Positions 1 through 5,669 of a DNA stretch of 11,849 bases are shown one piece after another. The position numbers and the translations under genes were made by a program. The stretch lies in NCBI GenBank assembly GCA_016288355.1, contig JAEEYY010000152.1:1-11849 (forward strand), written 5' to 3'. The stretch's first letter is position 1; each line of letters opens with the position of its first letter. The DNA is from Synergistes sp. GTDB taxonomy: Bacteria > Synergistota > Synergistia > Synergistales > Synergistaceae. The notes beneath the pieces are model-generated. The model was not told the origin of the DNA. It saw only the letters and a program-made list of their open reading frames with translations, and searched no databases.

Positions 1-1
1 C

Positions 2-262
2 TCTGCGGAGATCGCGGAGCTTGCGCAGTACAATATCGACAAGGTCCTGGAAATAGCGGAGAGGATATTGGTCATCTGCGCGCAGCCGCTCTCTTTCGAA
101 TCCATACTGCAAAGGCTTTTTACTGACTGCGGGCTTGTAATGACCTTCGAACAGTATGTCCTTGTCGGAAGCACTGTTCGTTCCTATCTTGCGTGGCTGA
201 AAGACACAGGCAGACTGAACTGCGTTTTTGATAATAATATGCTGCTCTGGCAGCGGATATAG
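2..262 (+). CDS. C-terminal end of a probable MBL-fold metallo-hydrolase (5' partial)
   Basis: The reading frame is open from the window's left edge to TAG, giving 86 visible residues, so the true start lies outside. The segment has the look of the small helical or winged-helix tail that follows the metallo-beta-lactamase fold in many stand-alone hydrolases (COG0491-like). It shows a helix ending ILVICAQPLSFESILQRLF, then MTFEQYVLVGSTVRSYLAWL, then a charged turn and a final aromatic strand (NNMLLWQRI). The metal-binding HxHxDH motif would lie upstream and cannot be seen, so the family call rests on tail resemblance only. An internal TTG at 68 is not needed as a start because the frame continues upstream. 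No terminator hairpin follows directly; the first good one is 380 bases downstream. Confidence 0.5.
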   Translation, partial: SAEIAELAQYNIDKVLEIAERILVICAQPLSFESILQRLFTDCGLVMTFEQYVLVGSTVRSYLAWLKDTGRLNCVFDNNMLLWQRI

Positions 263-643
263 AAGATCTTTCATATCTGTCGAGACGGTAAAAAAAATTT
301 TGCAGAATTAGGGACAGCAGACAGAATAAGAGAATCTGACGTATCAGGCGCCAATGTGGGCTGGCCGCTCAGGCACCGGGGTGCGGACCATGCCGGATCG
401 CAAAGACTCTTTCATTCACAGTCGGCGGGCACGCCGCCGGCGGCGTCTGCCCCTTCGGCGTCAACGAGGGAGCGGCAGTCTGTCCGGACGACTCGTGAAA
501 AGGTTCAGGTCTGTTTTTCCTGCCGGCGGAAGCAGCAGCGCCATTGAACTGCGATCTAAGAACTGGAAAAGTATTTTGGATCTGTTTCCCGGCAGATATC
601 TGCAAAAACCGGCATAACTGATTTTTACCGGCATGCATACAGC
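263..643 (+). other. Gene-poor stretch with many inverted repeats; possible structured RNA or long 3' UTR
   Basis: I see no credible protein gene here. The open frames on both strands are Arg/Ser-rich and lack ribosome-binding sites. The stretch is rich in self-complementary segments: GCAC/GTGC around a CGGG loop (373-384), GGGCA/TGCCC (427-452) enclosing CGCCG/CGGCG, the palindrome GTCCGGAC (482-489), CTGC/GCAG (530-545), and the 12-base palindrome GCAGATATCTGC (592-603). CATGCCGG at 389-396 is perfectly complementary to CCGGCATG at 628-635, just before the terminator, and a second partial copy CCGGCAT lies at 609-615. This would suit one folded transcript of roughly 300-370 nt. No known RNA family (tmRNA, RNase P, SRP, 6S, common riboswitches) is recognisable to me. 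A weak promoter-like TTGCAG (300-305) with CAGAAT (322-327) is not convincing. Confidence 0.3.
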
Positions 644-673
644 GCGTCCCTTTTTCGCGGGGGACGCTTTTTT
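644..673 (+). terminator. Rho-independent terminator
   Basis: A perfect 7-bp GC-rich stem GCGTCCC (644-650) / GGGACGC (661-667) encloses a 10-base loop and is followed at once by six T residues (668-673). There is no T-run on the opposite strand, so it acts rightwards. It lies 380 bases after the stop of the hydrolase gene. Either that gene has a long 3' UTR or a separate untranslated transcript ends here. Confidence 0.85.
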
Positions 674-782
674 AGTACTTCGGCTGCGGCAGCCCGTGAC
701 GATGATGCCTGCGGCCTTCGGCTGTTCTGCACCTATGATCATTATGCAGTCCCCTGCCGGATATGCTTTCTGCCCCGCCGTC
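674..782. other. Intergenic spacer upstream of the zinc operon promoter
   Basis: I see no gene here. The only structure is a weak dyad, CTGCA (727-731) and TGCAG (745-749), with the 8-base palindrome ATGATCAT (735-742) slightly off centre between the arms. It shares the CTGCA half-site letters with the operator at 808-832, but the spacing is different. I do not call it a binding site. Confidence 0.4.
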
Positions 783-811
783 TTGCTTTATCTCAGTTAA
801 TGTGGTATAAA
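783..811 (+). promoter_or_regulatory. Extended -10 promoter of the zinc operon
   Basis: The -10 box TATAAA (806-811) matches TATAAT at five of six positions. It is preceded by TG one base away (803-804), which makes an extended -10. A weak -35, TTGCTT, lies at 783-788 with an ideal 17-base spacer. Transcription should start near 818-820, about 28 bases before the TTG start of the regulator gene. The last bases of the -10 are already inside the operator palindrome, so a repressor bound there would block RNA polymerase. Confidence 0.75.
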
Positions 812-832
812 CTGCAAACAGATTGCAGTTTA
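808..832. promoter_or_regulatory. Perfect 25-bp palindrome, probable Zur-type operator
   Basis: The arms TAAACTGCAA (808-817) and TTGCAGTTTA (823-832) are exact inverse complements around a five-base centre, ACAGA. The site overlaps the end of the -10 box and the expected transcription start, and lies between promoter and ribosome-binding site of a Fur-family regulator gene. Size and symmetry fit operators of the Fur/Zur class, which are typically AT-rich dyads of about 19-25 bp, although the sequence differs from the Bacillus Zur box as I remember it. I infer that the first gene product binds here and represses the whole operon when zinc is sufficient. Confidence 0.8.
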
Positions 833-842
833 AAGGAAGTGA
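833..842 (+). promoter_or_regulatory. Strong ribosome-binding site that fixes a TTG start
   Basis: AAGGAAGTGA differs at one base from the ideal anti-Shine-Dalgarno complement AAGGAGGTGA. From its AGGAAG core there are 8 bases to the TTG at 848. The in-frame ATG at 800 has no such site and lies upstream of the -10 box, so it cannot be on this transcript. The in-frame GTG at 839 is inside the ribosome-binding site. Confidence 0.75.
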
Positions 843-847
843 CAAAG

Positions 848-1276
848 TTGGCGGAACGCGGCAGATATAAAACCAGGCACCATGATGCGGTGCTGATGCT
901 TCTTGAGGAAAACAAGGGAAAATGCCTCTCCGTCGACGACGTCTGCACAGCGCTCAACTGCCGCGGAGAAAGAATAGAAAGAACCACAGTTTACCGTCAG
1001 CTTGAGAAGATGACAGATGACGGAGACGCGGTAAAGTACATTTCAGAGAAGGGCTCATCCGCGCTTTACTCTCTGAGAGAAAAATCATGTGCGCCGCACA
1101 TCCATCTGAAATGCCTTGACTGCGGAGGTCTGATCCATCTTAACTGCTCCGAGACGGAGTCGTTCCTGCGGCATCTGCGGGACGAACATTCTTTTACCAT
1201 CTCCCGCACCAATACTCTGATTTACGGTCACTGCGGATGTTCCGCGCAGGCCTCCAGCGGTAAAAATGAGAATTAA
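848..1276 (+). CDS. zur: Fur-family zinc uptake regulator (Zur-like)
   Basis: The protein has 142 residues from the TTG at 848, a usual size for the family. The N-terminal winged helix covers about residues 6-75, with the recognition-helix segment GERIERTTVYRQLEKM (40-55) matching the Fur pattern. The C-terminal dimerisation and metal domain starts with HIHLKC (84-89), giving H84, H86 and the first structural pair C89/C92, then H97, H114 and a terminal YGHCGC (126-131). In most family members the last motif is CxxC; here it is C129-G-C131, so the structural zinc site may use different ligands. The zinc specificity is inferred from the downstream znuACB genes. With zinc bound it should repress the operon through the palindrome just upstream, including its own gene. 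The stop overlaps the next start by 11 bases. Other Fur relatives (PerR, Mur) are less likely in this context. Confidence 0.85.
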   Translation: MAERGRYKTRHHDAVLMLLEENKGKCLSVDDVCTALNCRGERIERTTVYRQLEKMTDDGDAVKYISEKGSSALYSLREKSCAPHIHLKCLDCGGLIHLNCSETESFLRHLRDEHSFTISRTNTLIYGHCGCSAQASSGKNEN

Positions 1277-1562
1277 ACGAAAAGCAGCAGGACTCCGTCA
1301 TATTACAGCGCTGATGCTGCTTCTTGCGGTATTGTCAGTTTTTCTGGCACTGCCGTTTCATCACTGCGCGCACAGTCATGCAGGCGAAGAATGCAGGCTG
1401 TGCCTTCTTGCGTCCGGTCTCCGAAGCGAAGGCCCGGCCTCTGCCGCGGAATGCACTGATATCACGGAATACTGCAGAGAGGCAGATGAACTGCTTGTCT
1501 GCCTGAATATGTGCTTTACGGCACGTACTCTTACCTCACTTAAGACAAAAATGAATAATTGA
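1266..1562 (+). CDS. Small membrane-anchored or exported His/Cys-rich protein of the zinc operon
   Basis: The protein has 98 residues: a basic N-terminus (MRIKRK), one hydrophobic segment (about 13-30) that is either a signal peptide or an anchor, and a soluble tail that should face the periplasm. Directly after the membrane segment comes a dense cluster of possible metal ligands, FHHCAHSHAGEECRLC, giving H32, H33, C34, H36, H38, C43 and C46. Four more cysteines follow (C63, C70, C79, C83). I do not recognise a named family. Small proteins of similar layout (short anchor, then a Cys/His cluster ending in CxxC) occur next to metal transporters in other bacteria as far as I recall. It overlaps the regulator gene by 11 bases, has only a weak ribosome-binding site, and is probably translationally coupled. 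A role in delivering or sensing zinc outside the membrane is inference. Confidence 0.7.
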   Translation: MRIKRKAAGLRHITALMLLLAVLSVFLALPFHHCAHSHAGEECRLCLLASGLRSEGPASAAECTDITEYCREADELLVCLNMCFTARTLTSLKTKMNN

Positions 1563-1611
1563 GCTCTGCCCCGCAGCGACAAAAACCAAATAAAAATACG
1601 GAGGCAGATTC

Positions 1612-2649
1612 ATGAAAAAAAATATGTTACTCGGCGCGGCGGCACTATTAGCGGTGTTTGCCGCACTGTTCATTTTCATTTCGTTCCGCTGGGAACGGCC
1701 GTCAACTGAGCCCGGCGGCGGGAAGCCAAAGGTGATCGCGACAATATTCCCGCAGTATGATTTCGCCCGGGCCGTAGGCGGCGGGAATATAGAACTGTCG
1801 CTGCTGCTGAAGCCCGGTACGGACAGCCATTCGTACTCCCCTTCCCCGCAGGACATAATCAGGATACAGAACTGCGATATATTTATGTATATCGGAGGAA
1901 AAGATGATCACTGGGCAGACAAGATCCTTGATTCATTCGGTTCCGGCAAACGCCCGCATGTCGTGAAGCTTATCGACGCAGTAACGCCTGTGAAAGATAA
2001 ACACGTAGAGGGCATGCAGGAAGATCATGCGCACGGCCATGAACATGATGAAGAACATGAGCACGAAGATGAAAAACACGATCATGCAAAGGATCCGGAA
2101 AAACATGAACACGAACACGGTCACTATGACGAGCATATCTGGACCTCGCCGAAAAACGCGGAAAAGATGGCCGCGGCAATAAAGGACGCGCTGATCTCCG
2201 CCGACCCGAAAAACCGTGCGGCATACGAGGAAAACTTCAAAAAATACTCAGCCGAACTGAAAAGACTCGACGGAGATATTCGCCGTATGGTAGACGCATC
2301 CAGGCGCAGGAAGATTCTTTTCGCAGACCGTTTCCCGTTCCGCTATATGACGGACGAATACGGGCTCGACTACTCGGCGGCATTCCCGGGCTGCGCGGCC
2401 GAAAGCGAAGCAAGCGCGGCTACAGTGGCATATCTTATAGACGTGGTGAAAAAAGAAAATATCCCTGTCGTTTTCCATATAGAAATGTCAAACGAGAAGA
2501 CGGCCGACACGATATGCCGGGAGACAGGGGCAAAGAAACTCATGCTGCATTCCTGCCATAACCTCTCGAAGGATGAGATCAAAAACAATGAGACCTACAT
2601 CACTCTGATGAGGAATAACCTTAAAAACCTCAGGGAGGCGCTTAACTGA
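1612..2649 (+). CDS. znuA: Zinc ABC transporter substrate-binding protein (ZnuA/AdcA-like)
   Basis: This 345-residue cluster A-I solute-binding protein captures Zn2+ outside the inner membrane for ZnuBC. An N-terminal hydrophobic segment (5-24) has no lipobox cysteine, so it is either cleaved as a plain signal peptide or stays as an anchor. The mature fold starts at PKVIATIFPQYDFARAV (39-55). Expected ligands are H73 (TDSHSYSP) and H175 (DEHIWTSP). Between them lies a loop at 131-171 with 13 histidines among Asp/Glu, typical of zinc rather than manganese binders. At the place of the third classical His the protein reads FADRFPFRYMTDEYGL (237-252), so Asp/Arg replaces His. The same pattern occurs, as I recall, in a Firmicutes branch of the family. 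The start is ATG with GGAGG (1600-1604) seven bases upstream. The next gene begins one base after the stop. Confidence 0.92.
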   Translation: MKKNMLLGAAALLAVFAALFIFISFRWERPSTEPGGGKPKVIATIFPQYDFARAVGGGNIELSLLLKPGTDSHSYSPSPQDIIRIQNCDIFMYIGGKDDHWADKILDSFGSGKRPHVVKLIDAVTPVKDKHVEGMQEDHAHGHEHDEEHEHEDEKHDHAKDPEKHEHEHGHYDEHIWTSPKNAEKMAAAIKDALISADPKNRAAYEENFKKYSAELKRLDGDIRRMVDASRRRKILFADRFPFRYMTDEYGLDYSAAFPGCAAESEASAATVAYLIDVVKKENIPVVFHIEMSNEKTADTICRETGAKKLMLHSCHNLSKDEIKNNETYITLMRNNLKNLREALN

Positions 2650-2650
2650 C

Positions 2651-3325
2651 ATGTCAGCCCTTGTATGCAGGGGTCTTACAATATCCTATAACGGACGCGC
2701 GGCTCTGAGCGGGGTCGATCTTGAACTGCCTGAAGGAAGCTTTCTTGCAGTGATCGGTCCGAACGGCTCCGGCAAAAGCACGCTGGTCAGAGCTATCCTG
2801 GGACTGCTTCATCCATCTGCCGGCACTGTGAATATAGACAGCGGAATCAGAAAAAAAGGAATAGGCTACGTTCCGCAGAAGAGCGAAGCGCGCGGCGACT
2901 TTCCCGCTACGGTATACGAGGTCGTAATATCCGGATGTCTGGGGCGCCTCGGCCTGCGGCCTTTTTACCGCAGGCGGGACAGAGAAGAAGCAGAAGCTAA
3001 GCTCCGTCTAATGGGAATATGGGAACTGCGTACAAGGGCTTTTCGAGAACTGTCAGGGGGCCAGCGGCAGCGGACGCTGCTGGCCCGCGCTCTCTGCGCT
3101 GCGGGAGGCATGCTGGTGCTTGACGAGCCTGCAGCCGGACTTGACGGTGAGAGCGAAGAACTTATGTACCGCATACTGCGTGAGATAAACAGCGAAAAAG
3201 GGACCACTGTAATCATGGTCACACACGACATAAGACGCGGGGCTGCCGCCGCCAGCCACATCCTTGAACTGGACGGCAGGCTCAGATACTTCGGCAAAGC
3301 TTCCACGTGGCCCGGCGCGCTGTAA
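2651..3325 (+). CDS. znuC: Zinc ABC transporter ATP-binding protein
   Basis: This 224-residue ABC ATPase powers zinc import with the neighbouring permease. All nucleotide-binding elements are intact: Walker A GPNGSGKST (36-44), Q-loop VPQK (Q76), signature LSGGQRQR (134-141), Walker B MLVLDEP (154-160), D-loop AGLD (162-165) and H-loop VTHD (H192). The length matches ZnuC/MntB-type ATPases, with no extra C-terminal domain. The ATG is one base after the znuA stop; GGGAGG lies about 12 bases before it inside the znuA end, so translation is probably coupled. Sequence alone would also allow a manganese or iron importer; the His-rich binding protein and Zur-like regulator favour zinc. Confidence 0.93.
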   Translation: MSALVCRGLTISYNGRAALSGVDLELPEGSFLAVIGPNGSGKSTLVRAILGLLHPSAGTVNIDSGIRKKGIGYVPQKSEARGDFPATVYEVVISGCLGRLGLRPFYRRRDREEAEAKLRLMGIWELRTRAFRELSGGQRQRTLLARALCAAGGMLVLDEPAAGLDGESEELMYRILREINSEKGTTVIMVTHDIRRGAAAASHILELDGRLRYFGKASTWPGAL

Positions 3326-3336
3326 GGGAGGCAAAG

Positions 3337-4152
3337 ATGATCGATATAATAGCAGAGATGCTTTCTTATAAATTCCTGGTGCGCGCGGCTGCTATAGGGC
3401 TTATGGTCTCGCTATGCTCCGCTCTTCTCGGGGTCAGCCTCGTGCTGAAACGCTATTCAATGATCGGTGACGGCCTGTCGCACGTCGGCTTCGGCGCGCT
3501 TGCGGCAGCAGTAGCGCTGGGCCGTTCGCCGCTCGGCATATCCCTTCCTGTTACGATCGCCGCAGCAATACTTCTGATGCGCCTTACTGACAAAAGCGCA
3601 GTGAAAGGCGACGCGGCTATCGGGCTGATATCGGTAAGCTCACTTGCCGCCGGCGTGACCGCGATCTCGCTCTCAAGCGGCATAAATACCGACGTCTGCA
3701 ATTATATGTTCGGAAGCATACTCGCAATGAGCAAGAGCGACGTACGATTAAGCATCGTTACCTCCGCGTCGGTCCTGCTGCTCTTTATACTATGCTGCAG
3801 CAGGATCTTCGCAGTGACCTTCGATGAGGATTTCGCAAAGGCCGCCGGCGTGAACACCGGGCGCTGCAACACTGTCATAGCGGTGCTTACGGGCGTAAAT
3901 ATCGCAGTAGGCATGCGCCTTATGGGGGCGCTTCTTATCTCGGGTCTTATAATATTCCCGGCAGTAACTTCCATGAGATTTTTTAAAAGCTTCCGCGGAG
4001 TTATTATCTCTTCAGCCGCTGTATCTCTTTTTTCATTCCTCACCGGGCTCGTGATCTCTTACGCGGGCGGCATGCCGGCCGGCGCCTGCATCGTGCTTGT
4101 CAACCTTTGTTTCTTTATAGTTTTTGCCGCGGCAGGCAGGGCAAGATGTTGA
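3337..4152 (+). CDS. znuB: Zinc ABC transporter permease (ABC-3 family)
   Basis: This 271-residue, very hydrophobic membrane protein has around eight membrane segments and no soluble domain, as expected for the ZnuB/AdcB family. Hallmark segments are MIGDGLSHVGFGA (42-54), the cytoplasmic FDEDFAKAAGV (162-172), which resembles the coupling-helix region contacting the ATPase, and LLISGLIIFPA (199-209) in a late membrane helix. ATG 3337 is preferred because GGGAGG (3326-3331) lies five bases upstream, directly after the znuC stop. The longer frame from GTG 3307 lacks such a site. The end overlaps the start of the next gene by seven bases, so the whole znuACB-plus-accessory set is one transcript. 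Confidence 0.92.
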   Translation: MIDIIAEMLSYKFLVRAAAIGLMVSLCSALLGVSLVLKRYSMIGDGLSHVGFGALAAAVALGRSPLGISLPVTIAAAILLMRLTDKSAVKGDAAIGLISVSSLAAGVTAISLSSGINTDVCNYMFGSILAMSKSDVRLSIVTSASVLLLFILCCSRIFAVTFDEDFAKAAGVNTGRCNTVIAVLTGVNIAVGMRLMGALLISGLIIFPAVTSMRFFKSFRGVIISSAAVSLFSFLTGLVISYAGGMPAGACIVLVNLCFFIVFAAAGRARC

Positions 4153-4565
4153 AAAAAGGCGTACTTCTGCTCTTTTGCCTTCTCTGCACCGCAGCGTCAT
4201 CCGCGGCCGCAGAAAAGGTCATAGAGATAAAAGAGCGGGTCTTCGTAGCTTTGATAAACGAGATTTACCTGAACGCCGAGGACTACGCCGGCAAAAAGAT
4301 ACGGCTGCAGGGCGTTTTCGAAGTGTTCAGGGACGAAGATACGGGAGAGAAATTCTATTCGGTAACACGGCGCGGACCGGGCTGCTGCGGCTCGGATCTG
4401 AACCCCGGCTTTGAGGTCGTATGGGATAAAAAATATCCGGAACCTGACGTATGGGTGGACGTTACAGGCGTCATGGAAATATATGACGAAGGCTATGTGC
4501 GCCTTCGCGTCACGGATATGTCGGTGCTGCCGGAAAGCGAAGACAGAAAACTGTACGTGCAGTGA
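4146..4565 (+). CDS. Exported YcgQ C-terminal-like (DUF1980) protein of the zinc operon
   Basis: The protein has 139 residues from ATG 4146, which overlaps the znuB stop. A signal peptide covers about 1-22 (MLKKGVLLLFC... ending ASSAAA). The remainder reads like the C-terminal beta domain of YcgQ/TIGR03943 proteins: VIEIKERVFVALINEIYLNA (25-44), then YAGKKIRLQGVFE (47-59), RRGPGCCGSDLNPGF (75-89) with adjacent cysteines C80 and C81, and WVDVTGVMEI (103-112). Full-length YcgQ relatives carry N-terminal membrane segments and about twice the length; here only the soluble domain is present behind a signal peptide. Family resemblance is from memory. Its place as last gene of a zinc-import operon suggests a zinc-related role outside the inner membrane, perhaps as a binding or delivery protein; the biochemical function is not known to me. 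Confidence 0.7.
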   Translation: MLKKGVLLLFCLLCTAASSAAAEKVIEIKERVFVALINEIYLNAEDYAGKKIRLQGVFEVFRDEDTGEKFYSVTRRGPGCCGSDLNPGFEVVWDKKYPEPDVWVDVTGVMEIYDEGYVRLRVTDMSVLPESEDRKLYVQ

Positions 4566-4566
4566 G

Positions 4567-4601
4567 GGACGGGAGAGCAGGATACGCCCGCTCTCTTGTC
4601 C
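4567..4601 (+). terminator. Hairpin between convergent operons, possible terminator
   Basis: GGACGGGAGAGC (4567-4578) can pair with GCTCTCTTGTCC (4590-4601) over 12 positions, two of them G-U wobbles when transcribed from the + strand, around an 11-base loop. The right arm reaches the stop codon of the opposite gene. No U-run follows on either strand, so if it terminates, it does so weakly or with a factor. The wobbles become C-A mismatches on the opposite RNA, so it favours the + strand transcript. It is the only candidate boundary between the two convergent blocks. Confidence 0.4.
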
Positions 4602-5668
4602 TATTCTGCCGCAAGGCGGCTTACCATCTCGGGGACGGTAACAAATTCCACCGGAAGCTTTTTGTAAATTTTGTTCAGATCCTCAAGGAAAAGCATCGTA
4701 GCCGGACGGAAATGGCATATCATCACCAGGTGTCCTCTTTTTCCGGCAGTCGGCAGTATCTGATCAAAGGCCGCCCTGATGGCCTTTTTGTCGGACTTGT
4801 TGTCAAGAAAGCCTCTGTTGCGAAGCGCGGGAACTCCCTTTTCTAACGCAACGGCATAGGCGCAGCTGTTGCCGATAGTCCTGCTGTCCACAAATATCAT
4901 CGATCTTTCTTTAAGCTCGTCCATAAGAGGCAGCATAAGCTTTCTGTCTGCGGTCGACAAAGAGCCGCGGTGATTGTTGACTCCTACGACTCCGTCAAGG
5001 GATCTGAGCGCAGCGGCTGTTTTTTCGCGTACCTCATCTTCGCTCATGCCTTCTCCGATCACGTACTGATATGCATGCTTATCCGTTATTGCCTGCATCG
5101 GCAGATGAAGTATGCAGGGTATTTCGTTTTTTGCGGCAAGCTCAAGCATGCTTTTCGAAAACTGGAGATAAGGTATGATAGCCCATGTAAGAGGTATCGA
5201 GAGCGCCGCCGCGCGTTTAGGATAGTCCATGCGGTTTCCGCCGTCATCGATTATTATCGCAACCATCGGACGGTCGCCGCTGTATTTTTTTTCAGGCGGC
5301 AGCGCAGCGGCAGGCTGCTGTTTTTTATCGTCAGAGCTGACTTTTACGTCTTTGGAAGAAACAGCTTCTGTTTTTTTCTGCTCCGGTTCCTTTTTTTCGG
5401 GAACATCTGCAGACAGAGCCGCAGCTGCAAGATCGGAAGAAAGAGCCGCGGCTGCTTTGAAAGCGGCAACATCTGCCGAGATAGAATCCTGCATCGCCGT
5501 TATATCTGCGCTTACCGCAGATCCGGCTGCACCGTTATCCTGAACGGCGCAGCATCTTGTCTTAAAAAACGCGGCGGTGCAGACCGAGATCAGCAAGACG
5601 AGCGAAGCAAGGATCAGTCTGTCTCTTATTATTTCTTTTCTGCTTTTTCTGCGGTAATGCTTTGCCAT
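4601..5668 (-). CDS. Divergent polysaccharide deacetylase family protein (YibQ-like)
   Basis: The protein has 355 residues: a basic N-terminus, one membrane anchor or signal segment (about 17-35), an Ala/Ser- then Lys/Glu-rich linker (about 45-130), and a YibQ-type (PF04748) divergent deacetylase domain (about 133-352). Conserved points visible are IIIDDGG (138-144; D141, D142), LHLPM (187-191; H188), GVNNHRGS (229-236; H233), VDSRT (260-264) and ICHFRP (317-322). Relatives are periplasmic and are often encoded beside EnvC-type peptidases and CtpA proteases, as here. The substrate is not established; peptidoglycan or another wall glycan is plausible. The linker holds an irregular repeat of SAD/SSD triplets in an Ala-rich stretch (52-88). 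It starts one base after the protease stop and is the last gene of the leftward operon. Confidence 0.82.
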   Translation of the reverse strand: MAKHYRRKSRKEIIRDRLILASLVLLISVCTAAFFKTRCCAVQDNGAAGSAVSADITAMQDSISADVAAFKAAAALSSDLAAAALSADVPEKKEPEQKKTEAVSSKDVKVSSDDKKQQPAAALPPEKKYSGDRPMVAIIIDDGGNRMDYPKRAAALSIPLTWAIIPYLQFSKSMLELAAKNEIPCILHLPMQAITDKHAYQYVIGEGMSEDEVREKTAAALRSLDGVVGVNNHRGSLSTADRKLMLPLMDELKERSMIFVDSRTIGNSCAYAVALEKGVPALRNRGFLDNKSDKKAIRAAFDQILPTAGKRGHLVMICHFRPATMLFLEDLNKIYKKLPVEFVTVPEMVSRLAAE

Positions 5669-5669
5669 C

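Noticed and set aside
263..300. Terminator directly after the MBL-fold gene (A-rich then TTTT)
   Set aside because: Only a 4-bp AGAT/ATCT stem is present and it is not placed before the T residues.
505..550. Faint resemblance to the SRP RNA core (CAGG ... GGAAGCAG)
   Set aside because: The GNRA tetraloop and the correct spacing between the two conserved strands are missing; about 20 bases stand where 9 are expected.
354..638. Open frames on both strands in the left intergenic region
   Set aside because: They are Arg/Ser-rich, have no ribosome-binding site or recognisable domain, and arise from GC-rich palindromic DNA.
727..749. Second dyad (CTGCA/TGCAG) upstream of the zinc promoter, possible extra operator
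   Set aside because: Arms are only 5 bp, spacing differs from the clear operator, and the inner palindrome is off centre.
3307..3336. Longer znuB start at GTG 3307
   Set aside because: The ribosome-binding site GGGAGG at 3326-3331 points to ATG 3337; the extension only overlaps the znuC end.
4107..4145. Longer start (TTG 4107) for the YcgQ-like protein
   Set aside because: It would place 13 residues ahead of an otherwise good signal peptide; ATG 4146 gives a normal basic-hydrophobic start.
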